NCBI GenBank assembly: GCA_937896295.1
Contig: CALBME010000097.1
Coordinates: 1 to 17,433 of the forward strand
Length of the DNA: 17,433 nucleotides
Origin: an uncultured Micavibrio sp.
GTDB taxonomy: Bacteria; Pseudomonadota; Alphaproteobacteria; Micavibrionales; UBA1664
Direction: 5' to 3'
A program made the position numbers and the translations under genes. Of the stretch, positions 1-7,668 are shown piece after piece. Within the stretch, counting starts at the first letter, position 1; each line of letters begins with the position of its first letter. The notes under the pieces were generated by a model. That model saw only the letters and a program-made list of their open reading frames with translations. It did not search any database and was not told the origin of the DNA.

Positions 1-55
1 CGGGCCTCTATCAGCTCGGCAATTCTCAGGCCCTTAAATCACTCAACCAGCCGGT
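1..55 (+). repeat. 55-bp exact direct repeat, copy 1
   Basis: Bases 1-55 are identical to bases 1899-1953. The sequences diverge at the next base (T at 56, G at 1954). The copy begins exactly at the first base of the window, so its true left limit cannot be seen. The length equals a k-mer size commonly used in short-read assembly (55), which suggests a branch point in an assembly graph rather than a mobile repeat. Confidence 0.95.
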
Positions 56-107
56 TACGGTTGACGGCGACTTGTCCATGCCGACCAGCGTGGCACCAGC
101 GAGATAG
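1..107 (+). CDS. 3' end of an unseen gene; paralogue or alternative copy of the 725-1996 gene tail
   Basis: From base 3 an open frame encodes GLYQLGNSQALKSLNQPV and then a tail TVDGDLSMPTSVAPAR, ending at TAG (105-107). The first 18 residues are identical to residues 393-410 of the lysozyme-like protein at 725-1996, which ends instead in GAGGAASGVSLPR. The start and nearly all of the gene lie outside the window, so no function can be read beyond the relationship. It is either the end of a tandem paralogue of the 725-1996 gene or a by-product of how the contig end was built: the shared stretch is exactly 55 bp and begins at the first base. The reading frame and stop are directly visible, and the AGG within the stop region could serve as ribosome binding site for the next gene at 117. 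Confidence 0.5.
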   Translation, partial: GLYQLGNSQALKSLNQPVTVDGDLSMPTSVAPAR

Positions 108-116
108 GTCAGGATC

Positions 117-725
117 ATGAAAACAATGTTTAACCGCACCATGCAGGGATTGAAGCTGACACTGGCCGCAGGCGCGCTGATGAGCAGTGTCATGGTCACG
201 TCTCATGCCATCGCGCAGACCGCGCCGGGGGCACCGTCCCTTTCCGCGGCTGCGCGCGCGGCAGCGTCCATCAAATGGGTGGACGGCATGCCCAAGGCGG
301 GCAAAAGCGACATGGCGGCGGTCAGCATTGTCACGGCGCTGCGTCCTGATCTTACGAAGTACATGGCCAGACAGAAGCAGAAGCTGATTATATACGCCTA
401 TCCGATCAAGTTCGGCGGAGATCAGGCGACCTATATCATTGCCGCGCCGGGTAATCTCAATTTCTGCGGCTCGAACGGGTGCGAGGTCTATGTCTACCGC
501 CAGACCAGCGCCACCAAGAACACCTGGGTCGAGGTGCTGAACGAAAATTTCAACACGCTCACCATTCCGTCCGATCCGTCCAAACTGACGCTGCCGACCA
601 TCCATGCCATCGACAACCCCAAAGGTTATGAGCGGGAATGGATTTTCAACGGCACCAAATTCATGCCCCGCCTGCTCGGACCCGCGCCCGCCAATCCTTC
701 AAGCCAGCCGGGTGTCAGACGCTGA
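117..725 (+). CDS. Secreted hypothetical protein with a two-cysteine CGSNGC motif
   Basis: Encodes 202 aa that I cannot assign to a named family. Residues 1 to about 33 look like a Sec signal peptide: a short basic N-terminus (MFNRTMQGLK), a hydrophobic core LTLAAGALMSSVMV, and a plausible cleavage site at AIA before QTAPG. The mature part is mixed alpha/beta in character. It has two cysteines in FCGSNGCEVYVYR (Cys117 and Cys122), probably a periplasmic disulfide, followed by an aromatic-rich stretch and a Pro-rich C-terminus. ATG 117 has an AGG at 106-108; the in-frame ATG at 126 is an alternative start with AGGA at 111-114. The stop overlaps the next start (TGATG), implying translational coupling with the lysozyme-like gene and perhaps a joint role, for example inhibitor or partner. 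That role is inference only. Confidence 0.75.
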   Translation: MKTMFNRTMQGLKLTLAAGALMSSVMVTSHAIAQTAPGAPSLSAAARAAASIKWVDGMPKAGKSDMAAVSIVTALRPDLTKYMARQKQKLIIYAYPIKFGGDQATYIIAAPGNLNFCGSNGCEVYVYRQTSATKNTWVEVLNENFNTLTIPSDPSKLTLPTIHAIDNPKGYEREWIFNGTKFMPRLLGPAPANPSSQPGVRR

Positions 726-1996
726 TGAAAATATTGCTGACCCGCGGTCTGTTTTTCTGCGCGCTGATGGCCATCGTGACGGTGATCACGCTGGCGCAGC
801 CGCGGAGCGCATGCGCGGGTGCCACGGATGGCGGCGGCGCGTGCGGCGGCATGCAGGCATTCCGCGATGCGCTGAAGCAACGGGAATCATCGGGACGCGA
901 ATATATCTGCAATGATGCCGTTTCCGGCGCATTCGACGGCCGCAGCAGCGGACCGCGTGGACGGGACTGCTGTGGTTACTACCAGATTTGCGGCGCTGAA
1001 CGCGCCAGCTTGGGTTTTGGCGATCGTGACCGGTATTTGCGCGACCCGGCATATCAGGAAGCGGCCTACACCGCCTATCAGGCGCGCAGCATTCAGGAAA
1101 TGCGCAATAGCGGCGCGTGGTCTTATATCGGCCAGACCGTCGGCGGCGTCCAGATCACCGATACGGCCCTGATCGGTGCCGCGCATATCGCCGGTGCGCC
1201 GCGTGTCGCGCGCTGGCTTGCCTGCGGCGGCTGTGCCAGCGAGAACAGGTGTGACTCCGAAGGTACCTGCCTGTCTACGTATCTGGGCCGATTTGCACAG
1301 TATGGCGGTACGGATGGCAGCACGGATTGCACCGGCGCCGCGTCGGGCGGCGGCGAAAGCCGTTTCGTGCAGTTGTGCGACCCTGAAATCGAAGCCGCCG
1401 TGTCGGCGCAGGTGAACGCATCGGTCGCACGGCTTAATGAAATCGTGAACACCCAGTACACGCCGCCCGCGCCTCTGTCGCAGATCGCCAACAACCCCTG
1501 CTCTTCCAAGGAACTCAACCGTATCACCAGACAGTTTTCCTATGCGCCCTCGCGCTACATCAATCAGGCCAAAAACAACGTCCTGAGCGCGGCCGGACCT
1601 GTCGGCGGTATCCTGCAGAACCTGTTCAAATCTGAAATCGCCTCCATCAACCAGGCGGCTGCAAACCTGCCCAAGATGCTCAACTTCCAGTCCATGGCGT
1701 CCGAGGCGCTGGGCAGCCTCATGTCTTCCCTTGGCATCGGCGGCGATGCCTTCTCCTCCGAAATGTGCGGCCTGATGGTCGACATGGTCCTGAAATACGT
1801 CCAGTGCGAAAACCCGATCAAGCTGCCCAATCTCGGCAATTTCACCGGCTCCCTCAACGACCTGCTGCCCAATGGCTGCGCCGGTGCGGCCCTGCGCTCG
1901 GGCCTCTATCAGCTCGGCAATTCTCAGGCCCTTAAATCACTCAACCAGCCGGTGGGCGCGGGCGGGGCCGCAAGCGGTGTCTCCCTGCCCCGCTAA
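725..1996 (+). CDS. Secreted Cys-rich protein with lysozyme/transglycosylase-like N-terminal domain
   Basis: Encodes 423 aa. ATG 725 overlaps the upstream stop as TGATG and directly precedes a signal peptide (hydrophobic residues 9-24, cleavage near ACA, residues 29-31). Residues 43-165 resemble lysozyme-like peptidoglycan hydrolases: a candidate catalytic Glu54 in RESSG, the GYYQ segment at 84-87, and an ALIGAAHIAG helix (148-157) like that of phage and secretion-system muramidases. Numerous cysteines (for example CC at 82-83, CGGC at 167-170) suggest disulfides in the periplasm or outside. The C-terminal half (about 215-423) has helical, Gly/Ser-rich segments that I do not recognise. Residues 393-410 are encoded by the 55-bp repeat also present at the start of the window. 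The family call rests on motif memory; a non-enzymatic member is possible. Confidence 0.7.
   Translation: MKILLTRGLFFCALMAIVTVITLAQPRSACAGATDGGGACGGMQAFRDALKQRESSGREYICNDAVSGAFDGRSSGPRGRDCCGYYQICGAERASLGFGDRDRYLRDPAYQEAAYTAYQARSIQEMRNSGAWSYIGQTVGGVQITDTALIGAAHIAGAPRVARWLACGGCASENRCDSEGTCLSTYLGRFAQYGGTDGSTDCTGAASGGGESRFVQLCDPEIEAAVSAQVNASVARLNEIVNTQYTPPAPLSQIANNPCSSKELNRITRQFSYAPSRYINQAKNNVLSAAGPVGGILQNLFKSEIASINQAAANLPKMLNFQSMASEALGSLMSSLGIGGDAFSSEMCGLMVDMVLKYVQCENPIKLPNLGNFTGSLNDLLPNGCAGAALRSGLYQLGNSQALKSLNQPVGAGGAASGVSLPR
1899..1953 (+). repeat. 55-bp exact direct repeat, copy 2
   Basis: Identical to bases 1-55 and in the same orientation, 1898 bp apart. It lies inside the 3' end of the lysozyme-like gene and is in the same reading frame as copy 1, so both copies encode the same 18 complete residues before the C-terminal tails diverge. 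Confidence 0.95.
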
Positions 1997-2030
1997 AGGT
2001 GTACGGAACCGCAGAATCCGCAATTAATCC

Positions 2031-2059
2031 TTTACAATCCGCTATTTACCGCCTTTAAA
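2031..2059 (+). promoter_or_regulatory. Candidate sigma70-type promoter for the waaA operon
   Basis: TTTACA (2031-2036) and TTTAAA (2054-2059) are separated by exactly 17 bp; the -35 matches consensus at 5 of 6 bases and the -10 at 4 of 6. Initiation 6-8 bases downstream would fall on or next to the waaA ATG at 2066, giving a leaderless or nearly leaderless mRNA. No convincing Shine-Dalgarno sequence is present before that ATG, which agrees. No experimental support is available. Confidence 0.4.
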
Positions 2060-2066
2060 GACGGTA
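2047..2066. repeat. 20-bp near-perfect palindrome across the waaA -10 region and start codon
   Basis: TACCG-C-CTTTAAAG-A-CGGTA is self-complementary apart from one mismatched pair (2052 and 2061). It covers the proposed -10 hexamer and ends on the A of the waaA start codon. Such placement fits a repressor operator; in RNA it could instead mask the translation start. Confidence 0.5.
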
Positions 2067-3352
2067 TGCTTTACGATCTTTACCGCCGGATCATTCCCTT
2101 TGCCGCCCCTTTCCTGCGGCTGCTGATCGCCTACCGTATCTGGAAGGGCCGGGAAGAGCCGCGCCATAAAGGCGAACGCGAAGGCATTGCCACGATCAAA
2201 CGCCCGGCAGGCCACATTCTGTGGGTGCACGCGGCATCGGTCGGCGAGATGCAGTCGATCCTGCCGCTGATCCGGCATCTGCTCGACCAGAACAAGGACC
2301 TGACCTGTCTTATCACCACCGTCACGGTGACGGCGGCGCGGCTGGTGCGTAACCTGAAAGACCCGCGCATCCTGCACCAATACGTCCCCTTCGACTGCCC
2401 GTCATGGGTCAAGGCGTTTCTGGATCACTGGAAACCAAATGCCGCGGTCTGGCTTGAATCCGAACTATGGCCGACCATGCTGCATGCCCTTAAAGACCGC
2501 AAGGTGCCGCTGATGATGGTCAATGGCCGTATATCGGCGCGCAGCGCAACCCGCTGGTCCAACAATGCACCCGAAGGCGCGTGCGCCATTCTGGGGCTGT
2601 TCGACGCCATACTGGCCCAGAGCGACAGTGACGCCATGCGCCTGACCGGGCTGGGCGCCAAAGGGGTCATCGTTGCCGGCAACATGAAGTTTTCGCGCCC
2701 ACCTTTACCTTATGATGAAAGCGCGCTGCGCACGCTGCAGGAAAGTATCGGCGCGCGGCCCGTCGTTTTATTCGCCAGCACCCATGACGGCGAAGAGGAA
2801 ATGGCCGGACGCATCTTCAAGGATCTGGCCGTCACACGCCCCGACCTTCTGGTCATCATCATGCCCCGCCATGCGTCGCGCGGCGAAGCCATCATGGAAA
2901 AACTGGACGACGAAGGCATCCTGGCCGTCCGCCGATCCCAGAATCAGCCTATCAAGGCCGATACGCAAATCTACATCGCCGATACCATGGGCGAACCGGG
3001 TATCTTTTTCCGGCTTGCGCCGATTGTTTATATCGGGAACTCGCTGATTACCTCACCGGGTGGCGGGCACAACCCGATCGAGGCTGCGCAACTCGGCTGC
3101 GCCATCGTGTATGGACCGCATATGTGGAATTTCGCGCAGATCGAACACGACCTGCGCATGGCCAACGCCGCCATCATGGTTCAGCGCGAGGGCGAACTGT
3201 CCCGCGCCTTCGATCAACTGCTGTCCAATCCCGACAGGGTGGCCGCCATGGGCGCAGCCGCCAAGGGGTTTGTCGATGCGCAGAACGGTGTTCTTGAAAA
3301 AGTGAATACGCATCTGCGCCCCATCCTGGCGCGCGCCGGTATTGCTGCATGA
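2066..3352 (+). CDS. waaA: Kdo transferase (3-deoxy-D-manno-octulosonic acid transferase)
   Basis: Encodes 428 aa, the usual length for WaaA/KdtA of family GT30. The enzyme moves Kdo from CMP-Kdo to the lipid A precursor at the inner face of the cytoplasmic membrane. Visible hallmarks are an N-terminal hydrophobic/basic anchor (residues 10-25), WVHAASVGE with the catalytic Glu at about 61, WLESELWP (129-136), NGRIS (153-157), GNMKFSRP (205-212) and the C-terminal nucleotide-sugar motif GGGHNPIEAA (332-341). The ATG at 2066 gives the expected N-terminus but lacks a clear ribosome binding site (see the promoter and palindrome entries). Its stop overlaps the lpxK start as ATGA, so the lipid A genes are co-transcribed and probably translationally coupled. 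Confidence 0.95.
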   Translation: MLYDLYRRIIPFAAPFLRLLIAYRIWKGREEPRHKGEREGIATIKRPAGHILWVHAASVGEMQSILPLIRHLLDQNKDLTCLITTVTVTAARLVRNLKDPRILHQYVPFDCPSWVKAFLDHWKPNAAVWLESELWPTMLHALKDRKVPLMMVNGRISARSATRWSNNAPEGACAILGLFDAILAQSDSDAMRLTGLGAKGVIVAGNMKFSRPPLPYDESALRTLQESIGARPVVLFASTHDGEEEMAGRIFKDLAVTRPDLLVIIMPRHASRGEAIMEKLDDEGILAVRRSQNQPIKADTQIYIADTMGEPGIFFRLAPIVYIGNSLITSPGGGHNPIEAAQLGCAIVYGPHMWNFAQIEHDLRMANAAIMVQREGELSRAFDQLLSNPDRVAAMGAAAKGFVDAQNGVLEKVNTHLRPILARAGIAA

Positions 3353-4290
3353 TCGCCCTTCGCACCCCGGCGTTCTGGTATCGCGCGCCCGGTGTTGCGG
3401 CGGCACTCCTGTCGCCTTTGTCATGGGTCTGGCTGGCGGCGGCGGCGATGCGCCGGGCCCTTGCCCATCCCTACACATCATCCATTCCCGTTATCTGCGT
3501 GGGCAATGTCGCCATGGGCGGCGCAGGCAAGACACCGACCGCCATCGCGCTACTGGAGGCATCGGGCGCATCCAACCCGTGTTTCCTGACGCGCGGGTAT
3601 CGTGGGGCCACGCGCCAGCCCATTCTGATTACTGAGGCGAATGCGTCCGTCCATGGCGATGAGGCGGTTCTGCTGGCACGGCATGCGCCCGTTATCGTGG
3701 CAGCCAAACGTGCCGACGGTCTTAAACTGGCTGAGCAACGGGGATTTGACCTGGTGATCGCGGATGACGGATTCCAAAATCCACATTTCACTAAAACGTC
3801 CAGCGTGCTGGTGTTTGACGGCGCCATCGGCGTGGGCAACGGCGCCTGTTTTCCCGCCGGTCCTTTACGCGAAAAGCTCGATTCCGCGCTCCGCCGCGCA
3901 CAGGTGGCCATCATCGTCGGTCACGATGCCACGCATCTACGCGACGCGCTTCGTGGCATCCGGGTGTTCAACGCACGCCTGACCGCCACGATGCAGGGGC
4001 ATGGACGCTATGTCGCCTTTGCCGGCATCGGACGCCCGCAGAAATTTTTCGATACGCTGTCCGATGCGGGTTTCAGCATTGCCGATCGCGTTTCCTTTCC
4101 CGATCATTATCGCTATACCGCGCAGGACATCGACGCCCTTAACGCGCTGGCCCAACGGTACAATGCGCGGCTGATTACGACGGAAAAAGACCGTGTGCGC
4201 CTGCCCGCCAGCGCCGATATCGACACCCTGCCCGTGCAGATGGAGATTGAGGATATGCCCGGCCTTCTGGCCGTATTGGGGGGCGCATGA
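3349..4290 (+). CDS. lpxK: Tetraacyldisaccharide 4'-kinase
   Basis: Encodes 313 aa. LpxK phosphorylates the 4' position of the lipid A disaccharide using ATP at the cytoplasmic membrane, the step before Kdo addition. The sequence shows the membrane-associated N-terminal helix (residues 15-35), a Walker A P-loop GNVAMGGAGKT (52-62), LTRGYRG (80-86), the DDGFQ motif (139-143) expected at the catalytic centre, and family-typical FPDHYRYTAQDI and TTEKDRVRLP near the C-terminus. The start ATG 3349 overlaps the waaA stop by 4 bp and its own stop overlaps the acyltransferase start by 4 bp, so the three genes form one tight operon. Length and motifs are intact. Confidence 0.95.
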   Translation: MIALRTPAFWYRAPGVAAALLSPLSWVWLAAAAMRRALAHPYTSSIPVICVGNVAMGGAGKTPTAIALLEASGASNPCFLTRGYRGATRQPILITEANASVHGDEAVLLARHAPVIVAAKRADGLKLAEQRGFDLVIADDGFQNPHFTKTSSVLVFDGAIGVGNGACFPAGPLREKLDSALRRAQVAIIVGHDATHLRDALRGIRVFNARLTATMQGHGRYVAFAGIGRPQKFFDTLSDAGFSIADRVSFPDHYRYTAQDIDALNALAQRYNARLITTEKDRVRLPASADIDTLPVQMEIEDMPGLLAVLGGA

Positions 4291-5132
4291 TCCGTTACCG
4301 CATCGAATACGGTTTGCTGAAGGCGTATCTTGGCCTGCTGGGCGTTCTCAGCCCTGAAGGTGCATCGGCCCTGTCCGGCGCCATTTTCGGGACGATCGGC
4401 CCGTTGATGGGTATCTCAAAAATCGGACGCCGGAACATTGCCATGGCGCTGCCGCATCTGACGCGCAGCGAGGTCAATGCCGTCATGCGCGGCATGTGGG
4501 TGCATTTCGGCCGCGTGATCGGTGAATACCCGCACCTGGAAGAAATCGTCAAAACCCGCACCGTTTTTCGCAACCCTGAAAAATTCAGCGGCCTGCACGG
4601 CAAGGCGGTCATTTTCGTCAGCGGCCATGTCGGCAACTGGGAAGTGCTGCCGCCTGCCATTTTATTCGGCCAGAACATTGCCATGCATTCGGCCTACCGC
4701 GCGCCAAACAACCCTCTGGTCGACACACTATTGGTACGCCTGCGCGGGTTTGGCGGGGCCTTGCGGTCCTTTGGCAAGACGCGTTCGGGGCTGGGCGAAA
4801 TTTACCGGGCGCTGCAGAACAACGAAGCCGTGGGCATGCTGATCGACCAGAAAATGAATACCGGCATATCCGTCCCGTTTTTCAACCGGCCCGCCATGAC
4901 ATCGACCGCGTTCGTCGAACTGGCGCGCAAGACCGGCTGTCCGCTGGTACCGGGACGCAGCGTCCGGGTCAAAGGATGTCAGTTTGAAATCGACATATGC
5001 GACCCCATCCCGGTGGGCGACCGCCCGACCGAAGATGTCGTGCGGGACATGCACGGCATTCTTGAAGGCTGGATCAGGGAATACCCCGAACAGTGGCTAT
5101 GGATTCACAAACGCTGGAAAAAAGACGCGTAA
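4287..5132 (+). CDS. lpxL: LpxL/HtrB-type lipid A (lysophospholipid) acyltransferase
   Basis: Encodes 281 aa of the LPLAT superfamily. The active-site motif HVGNWE (His114, Glu119) matches the HX4D/E signature, and YRAPNNPLVD (137-146), GMLIDQKMNTGISVPFF and a Thr-Ser-Thr motif after it are typical of the LpxL/LpxM branch. A single weakly hydrophobic N-terminal helix (10-40) would anchor it to the inner membrane. Being third in the waaA-lpxK operon argues for secondary acylation of Kdo2-lipid IVA, although a glycerolipid acyltransferase role cannot be excluded from sequence alone. It starts with ATG inside the lpxK stop (ATGA) and ends 7 bp before the convergent secF stop; an A6/T7 stretch (5117-5141) bridges the two gene ends. 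Confidence 0.85.
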   Translation: MIRYRIEYGLLKAYLGLLGVLSPEGASALSGAIFGTIGPLMGISKIGRRNIAMALPHLTRSEVNAVMRGMWVHFGRVIGEYPHLEEIVKTRTVFRNPEKFSGLHGKAVIFVSGHVGNWEVLPPAILFGQNIAMHSAYRAPNNPLVDTLLVRLRGFGGALRSFGKTRSGLGEIYRALQNNEAVGMLIDQKMNTGISVPFFNRPAMTSTAFVELARKTGCPLVPGRSVRVKGCQFEIDICDPIPVGDRPTEDVVRDMHGILEGWIREYPEQWLWIHKRWKKDA

Positions 5133-5139
5133 GTTTTTT

Positions 5140-6105
5140 TCAGGCCGCGTTTTCCGCCGGGTTTCCTTCACCCGACGCACCTTCGGCCGGGCGGCGCAGT
5201 TTCAGGTAATACAGCGACAGGCCGGAGACGAAGTACGACGAGTGCGTACCGATCAGGATGCCCAGGAACAGCGCTGATACGAAGCTGCGGATAACCATGC
5301 CGCCGAACAACCACAAGGCCAGCAGGGCCAGAATGGTCGAACCCGATGTCATGATGGTCCGCGCCAGGGTCGAGTTGATCGAATAGTTGATCACGTCCTG
5401 CATGGGCATCTTACGGTATTTGCGTAAAGTCTCACGCACGCGGTCGAAAATGATGACCGTTTCGTTGATCGAATAGCCGGCCACCAGCAGAATGGCGGAC
5501 AGGGTCGAAAGGTCGAAGGGCATCTGGGTCAGTGAAAACAGGCCGAGAATACCGACAACGTCGTGGATCAGGGCCAGCATGGCGCCGATACCGTACTGCC
5601 AGTTGAAACGCAGCCAGATATAGGCCTGAATGCAGCACAGGGCCAGAATGACGGCAATCAGGCCGTCTTTTTTAAGTTCGGCGCCAACCTGCGGCCCTAC
5701 GAATTCAGTGCGGCGATAATCAACCGGCGCACCTGCGCCCGCAAACGTGGAATCCAGCGTGGCGCGGATTTTGGTGATGGCCGCGGCCTGACCTTCGGGC
5801 CCGCCATCCTGTTCGGGAAAGCGCAGCATCAGCGAGCGTTTGGAGCCCAGTTCCTGAATGGGTACTTCGCCGATATGCAGTTCTTCCAGCGATTTGCGCA
5901 AGGCCGCCAGATCCGGGTCAACCGGCGTTGCGATTTCCATGACGGTGCCGCCGGTGAAATCGATGCCGAAATTCAGCCCCTTGATGGACAGGCACAAAAT
6001 GGAGCCGCCGATGATGATGATCGATGCGATCATCGCGTAAAAACGGTGGCCGAAGAAATCGATCTTGGTGTCGTGCGGGACGAGCGGAAGGAACCGGATG
6101 ATCAT
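5140..6105 (-). CDS. secF: Protein translocase subunit SecF
   Basis: Encodes 321 aa, normal for SecF. With SecD it forms an RND-family membrane complex that uses the proton gradient to help pull preproteins through SecYEG. The first transmembrane helix lies at about 23-43, followed by the FGIDFTGGT motif (47-55), a short periplasmic P1-like domain, and five further helices. These include the conserved GYSINETVIIFDRVRE segment, the Asp-Arg motif of helix 4/5, and TSGSTILALLALWLFGG. The ATG at 6105 abuts the TAA of secD with no spacer, so translation is probably coupled. The C-terminal 20 residues are a hydrophilic Gly/Glu-rich tail. Confidence 0.97.
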   Translation of the reverse strand: MIIRFLPLVPHDTKIDFFGHRFYAMIASIIIIGGSILCLSIKGLNFGIDFTGGTVMEIATPVDPDLAALRKSLEELHIGEVPIQELGSKRSLMLRFPEQDGGPEGQAAAITKIRATLDSTFAGAGAPVDYRRTEFVGPQVGAELKKDGLIAVILALCCIQAYIWLRFNWQYGIGAMLALIHDVVGILGLFSLTQMPFDLSTLSAILLVAGYSINETVIIFDRVRETLRKYRKMPMQDVINYSINSTLARTIMTSGSTILALLALWLFGGMVIRSFVSALFLGILIGTHSSYFVSGLSLYYLKLRRPAEGASGEGNPAENAA

Positions 6106-7668
6106 TTAGGCAGCAATCTGTTTGGGTTTGGCCATGCGCAGATAGGTGACGACCATCAGGCGCGTCAGCATCATGGAGGCGAAATACGCGGTGCCGACAC
6201 CGATACTGGTGGTCACGGCAAAGCCCTTGATCGGGCCTGTACCGAACGAGAACAGGATCAGCGCCGAGATCAGCGCGGTCAGGTTGGAGTCGATGATGGT
6301 TGTCTTGGCGCGTTCATAACCGGTATCGACCGCCGAGAGGATGGAGCGCCCTGCCCGCAATTCTTCCTTGATGCGTTCGAATACAAGCACGTTGCCGTCG
6401 ACCGCAAGACCGATGGCCAGCACCATGCCTGCAATACCCGGCAGGGTCAGCGTCGCCTGCAGCACCGACATCACGGCCATCAGCATGACCATGTTTACGA
6501 CCAGCGCGATGGAGGCGAAAACACCGAACAGCCCGTACACGGTGCAGGCGAAGACGATGACGAACAGCAATGCGAAGATGCAGGCCTTTTTGCCTGCCTC
6601 GACCGAGTCAGAGCCGAGCGTGGGACCGACGGTCCGTTCTTCAACGATGGTCAGCTTGGCCGGCAGTGCGCCTGCGCGCAGCAACAGGGCAAGGTCGGTT
6701 GCTTCCTGCACGGTAAAGCTGCCGGAAATCTGGCCGGAACCGCCGCAGATGGCTTCGCGGATATTCGGTGCCGAAATGATGGTCTGGTCAAGGACGATGG
6801 CAAAGGGTTTGCCGACATTGGCCTTTGAGACGTCACAGAAACGCTTCGCACCCAGCGCGTTAAGGCGGAAGGACACCGCCGGCATGCCGTCCTGGAAATT
6901 GGGCTGCGCGTCGGTCAGCATCGCGCCGGTGATCAGTTCTTCTTTTTTGACTGCCAGTTTCTGGCCCGGGCTTTCCTGCATGGGCAGAAGGGTCGAGCCG
7001 ATGCCGGCGCGGCCCGTCATGCTGCCATCCGTATCGACCAGCTGGAAGCTCAGCCGCGCGGTACGGCCCAGCAGTTCTTTCAGGTATTCGGGATCGGACA
7101 GACCCGGCACCTGCACGACGATGCGGTCCTGACCCTGACGGGCGATGACGGGTTCGCGCGTGCCGGTTTCATCAACGCGGCGGCGGACGATTTCGATCGA
7201 CTGTTCGATGACATGGCTGGTGAAGGCCTTGACCTTGGCTTCGGTGAAACGCGCCTCCAGCGTACCGGGGGTGGGTTCATCGATATCAAGATCCGGGTCC
7301 ATCTTGCGGATGGCGGATTTCGCAGCACCCATCTGGTCGGCATTTTTCAGCGTGATCGAAAAACCGTCTTTCTGCGAACGGAAGGCGGTGTATTCGATTT
7401 TACCGGAACGCAGTGCGTTACGCGCGGCCTGCACCTCGTTGACCAGCTGATCCTTCAGCGCCTCGTCAATCGCGACCTGGAGCATCAGATGCGATCCGCC
7501 CTGAAGGTCGAGGCCCAGGCTCACACGCTTGGTCGGCAGGAAGGACGGTGCCTTCGCTTCCCATGCGGCGGCCTGCTCCTTGCTCAGGATATTCGGCGCG
7601 GCCCAGGCAAACGCCAGGACACACGCCAGCAGGATCAGAACGATTTTCCAGGTGGCGATGCGGATCAT
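6106..7668 (-). CDS. secD: Protein translocase subunit SecD
   Basis: Encodes 520 aa, typical of SecD. One N-terminal helix (residues 7-24) is followed by the GLDLQGGSHLMLQV motif near residue 53, a large periplasmic P1 region (with RRVDETGTREPVI and QVPGLSDPE), and the C-terminal helices with GLAVDGNVLVFERIKEELR and a final TTSIGVGTAYFASMMLTRL helix. The paired SecF follows immediately. Its start ATG overlaps the yajC stop by 4 bp. Gene order yajC-secD-secF is the standard bacterial arrangement, so co-regulation from the promoter upstream of yajC is likely. Confidence 0.97.
   Translation of the reverse strand: MIRIATWKIVLILLACVLAFAWAAPNILSKEQAAAWEAKAPSFLPTKRVSLGLDLQGGSHLMLQVAIDEALKDQLVNEVQAARNALRSGKIEYTAFRSQKDGFSITLKNADQMGAAKSAIRKMDPDLDIDEPTPGTLEARFTEAKVKAFTSHVIEQSIEIVRRRVDETGTREPVIARQGQDRIVVQVPGLSDPEYLKELLGRTARLSFQLVDTDGSMTGRAGIGSTLLPMQESPGQKLAVKKEELITGAMLTDAQPNFQDGMPAVSFRLNALGAKRFCDVSKANVGKPFAIVLDQTIISAPNIREAICGGSGQISGSFTVQEATDLALLLRAGALPAKLTIVEERTVGPTLGSDSVEAGKKACIFALLFVIVFACTVYGLFGVFASIALVVNMVMLMAVMSVLQATLTLPGIAGMVLAIGLAVDGNVLVFERIKEELRAGRSILSAVDTGYERAKTTIIDSNLTALISALILFSFGTGPIKGFAVTTSIGVGTAYFASMMLTRLMVVTYLRMAKPKQIAA

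Noticed and set aside
1..55. Repeat considered as an attachment site or insertion-sequence end
   Set aside because: No integrase, transposase, tRNA end or terminal inverted repeat is near either copy, and the repeat is ordinary in-frame coding sequence.
5563..6828. 421-codon open frame on the plus strand opposite secF and secD
   Set aside because: It is antisense to two clearly conserved genes, has Gln/Asp/Gly-rich composition typical of a shadow frame in GC-rich DNA, and no family motif or ribosome site.
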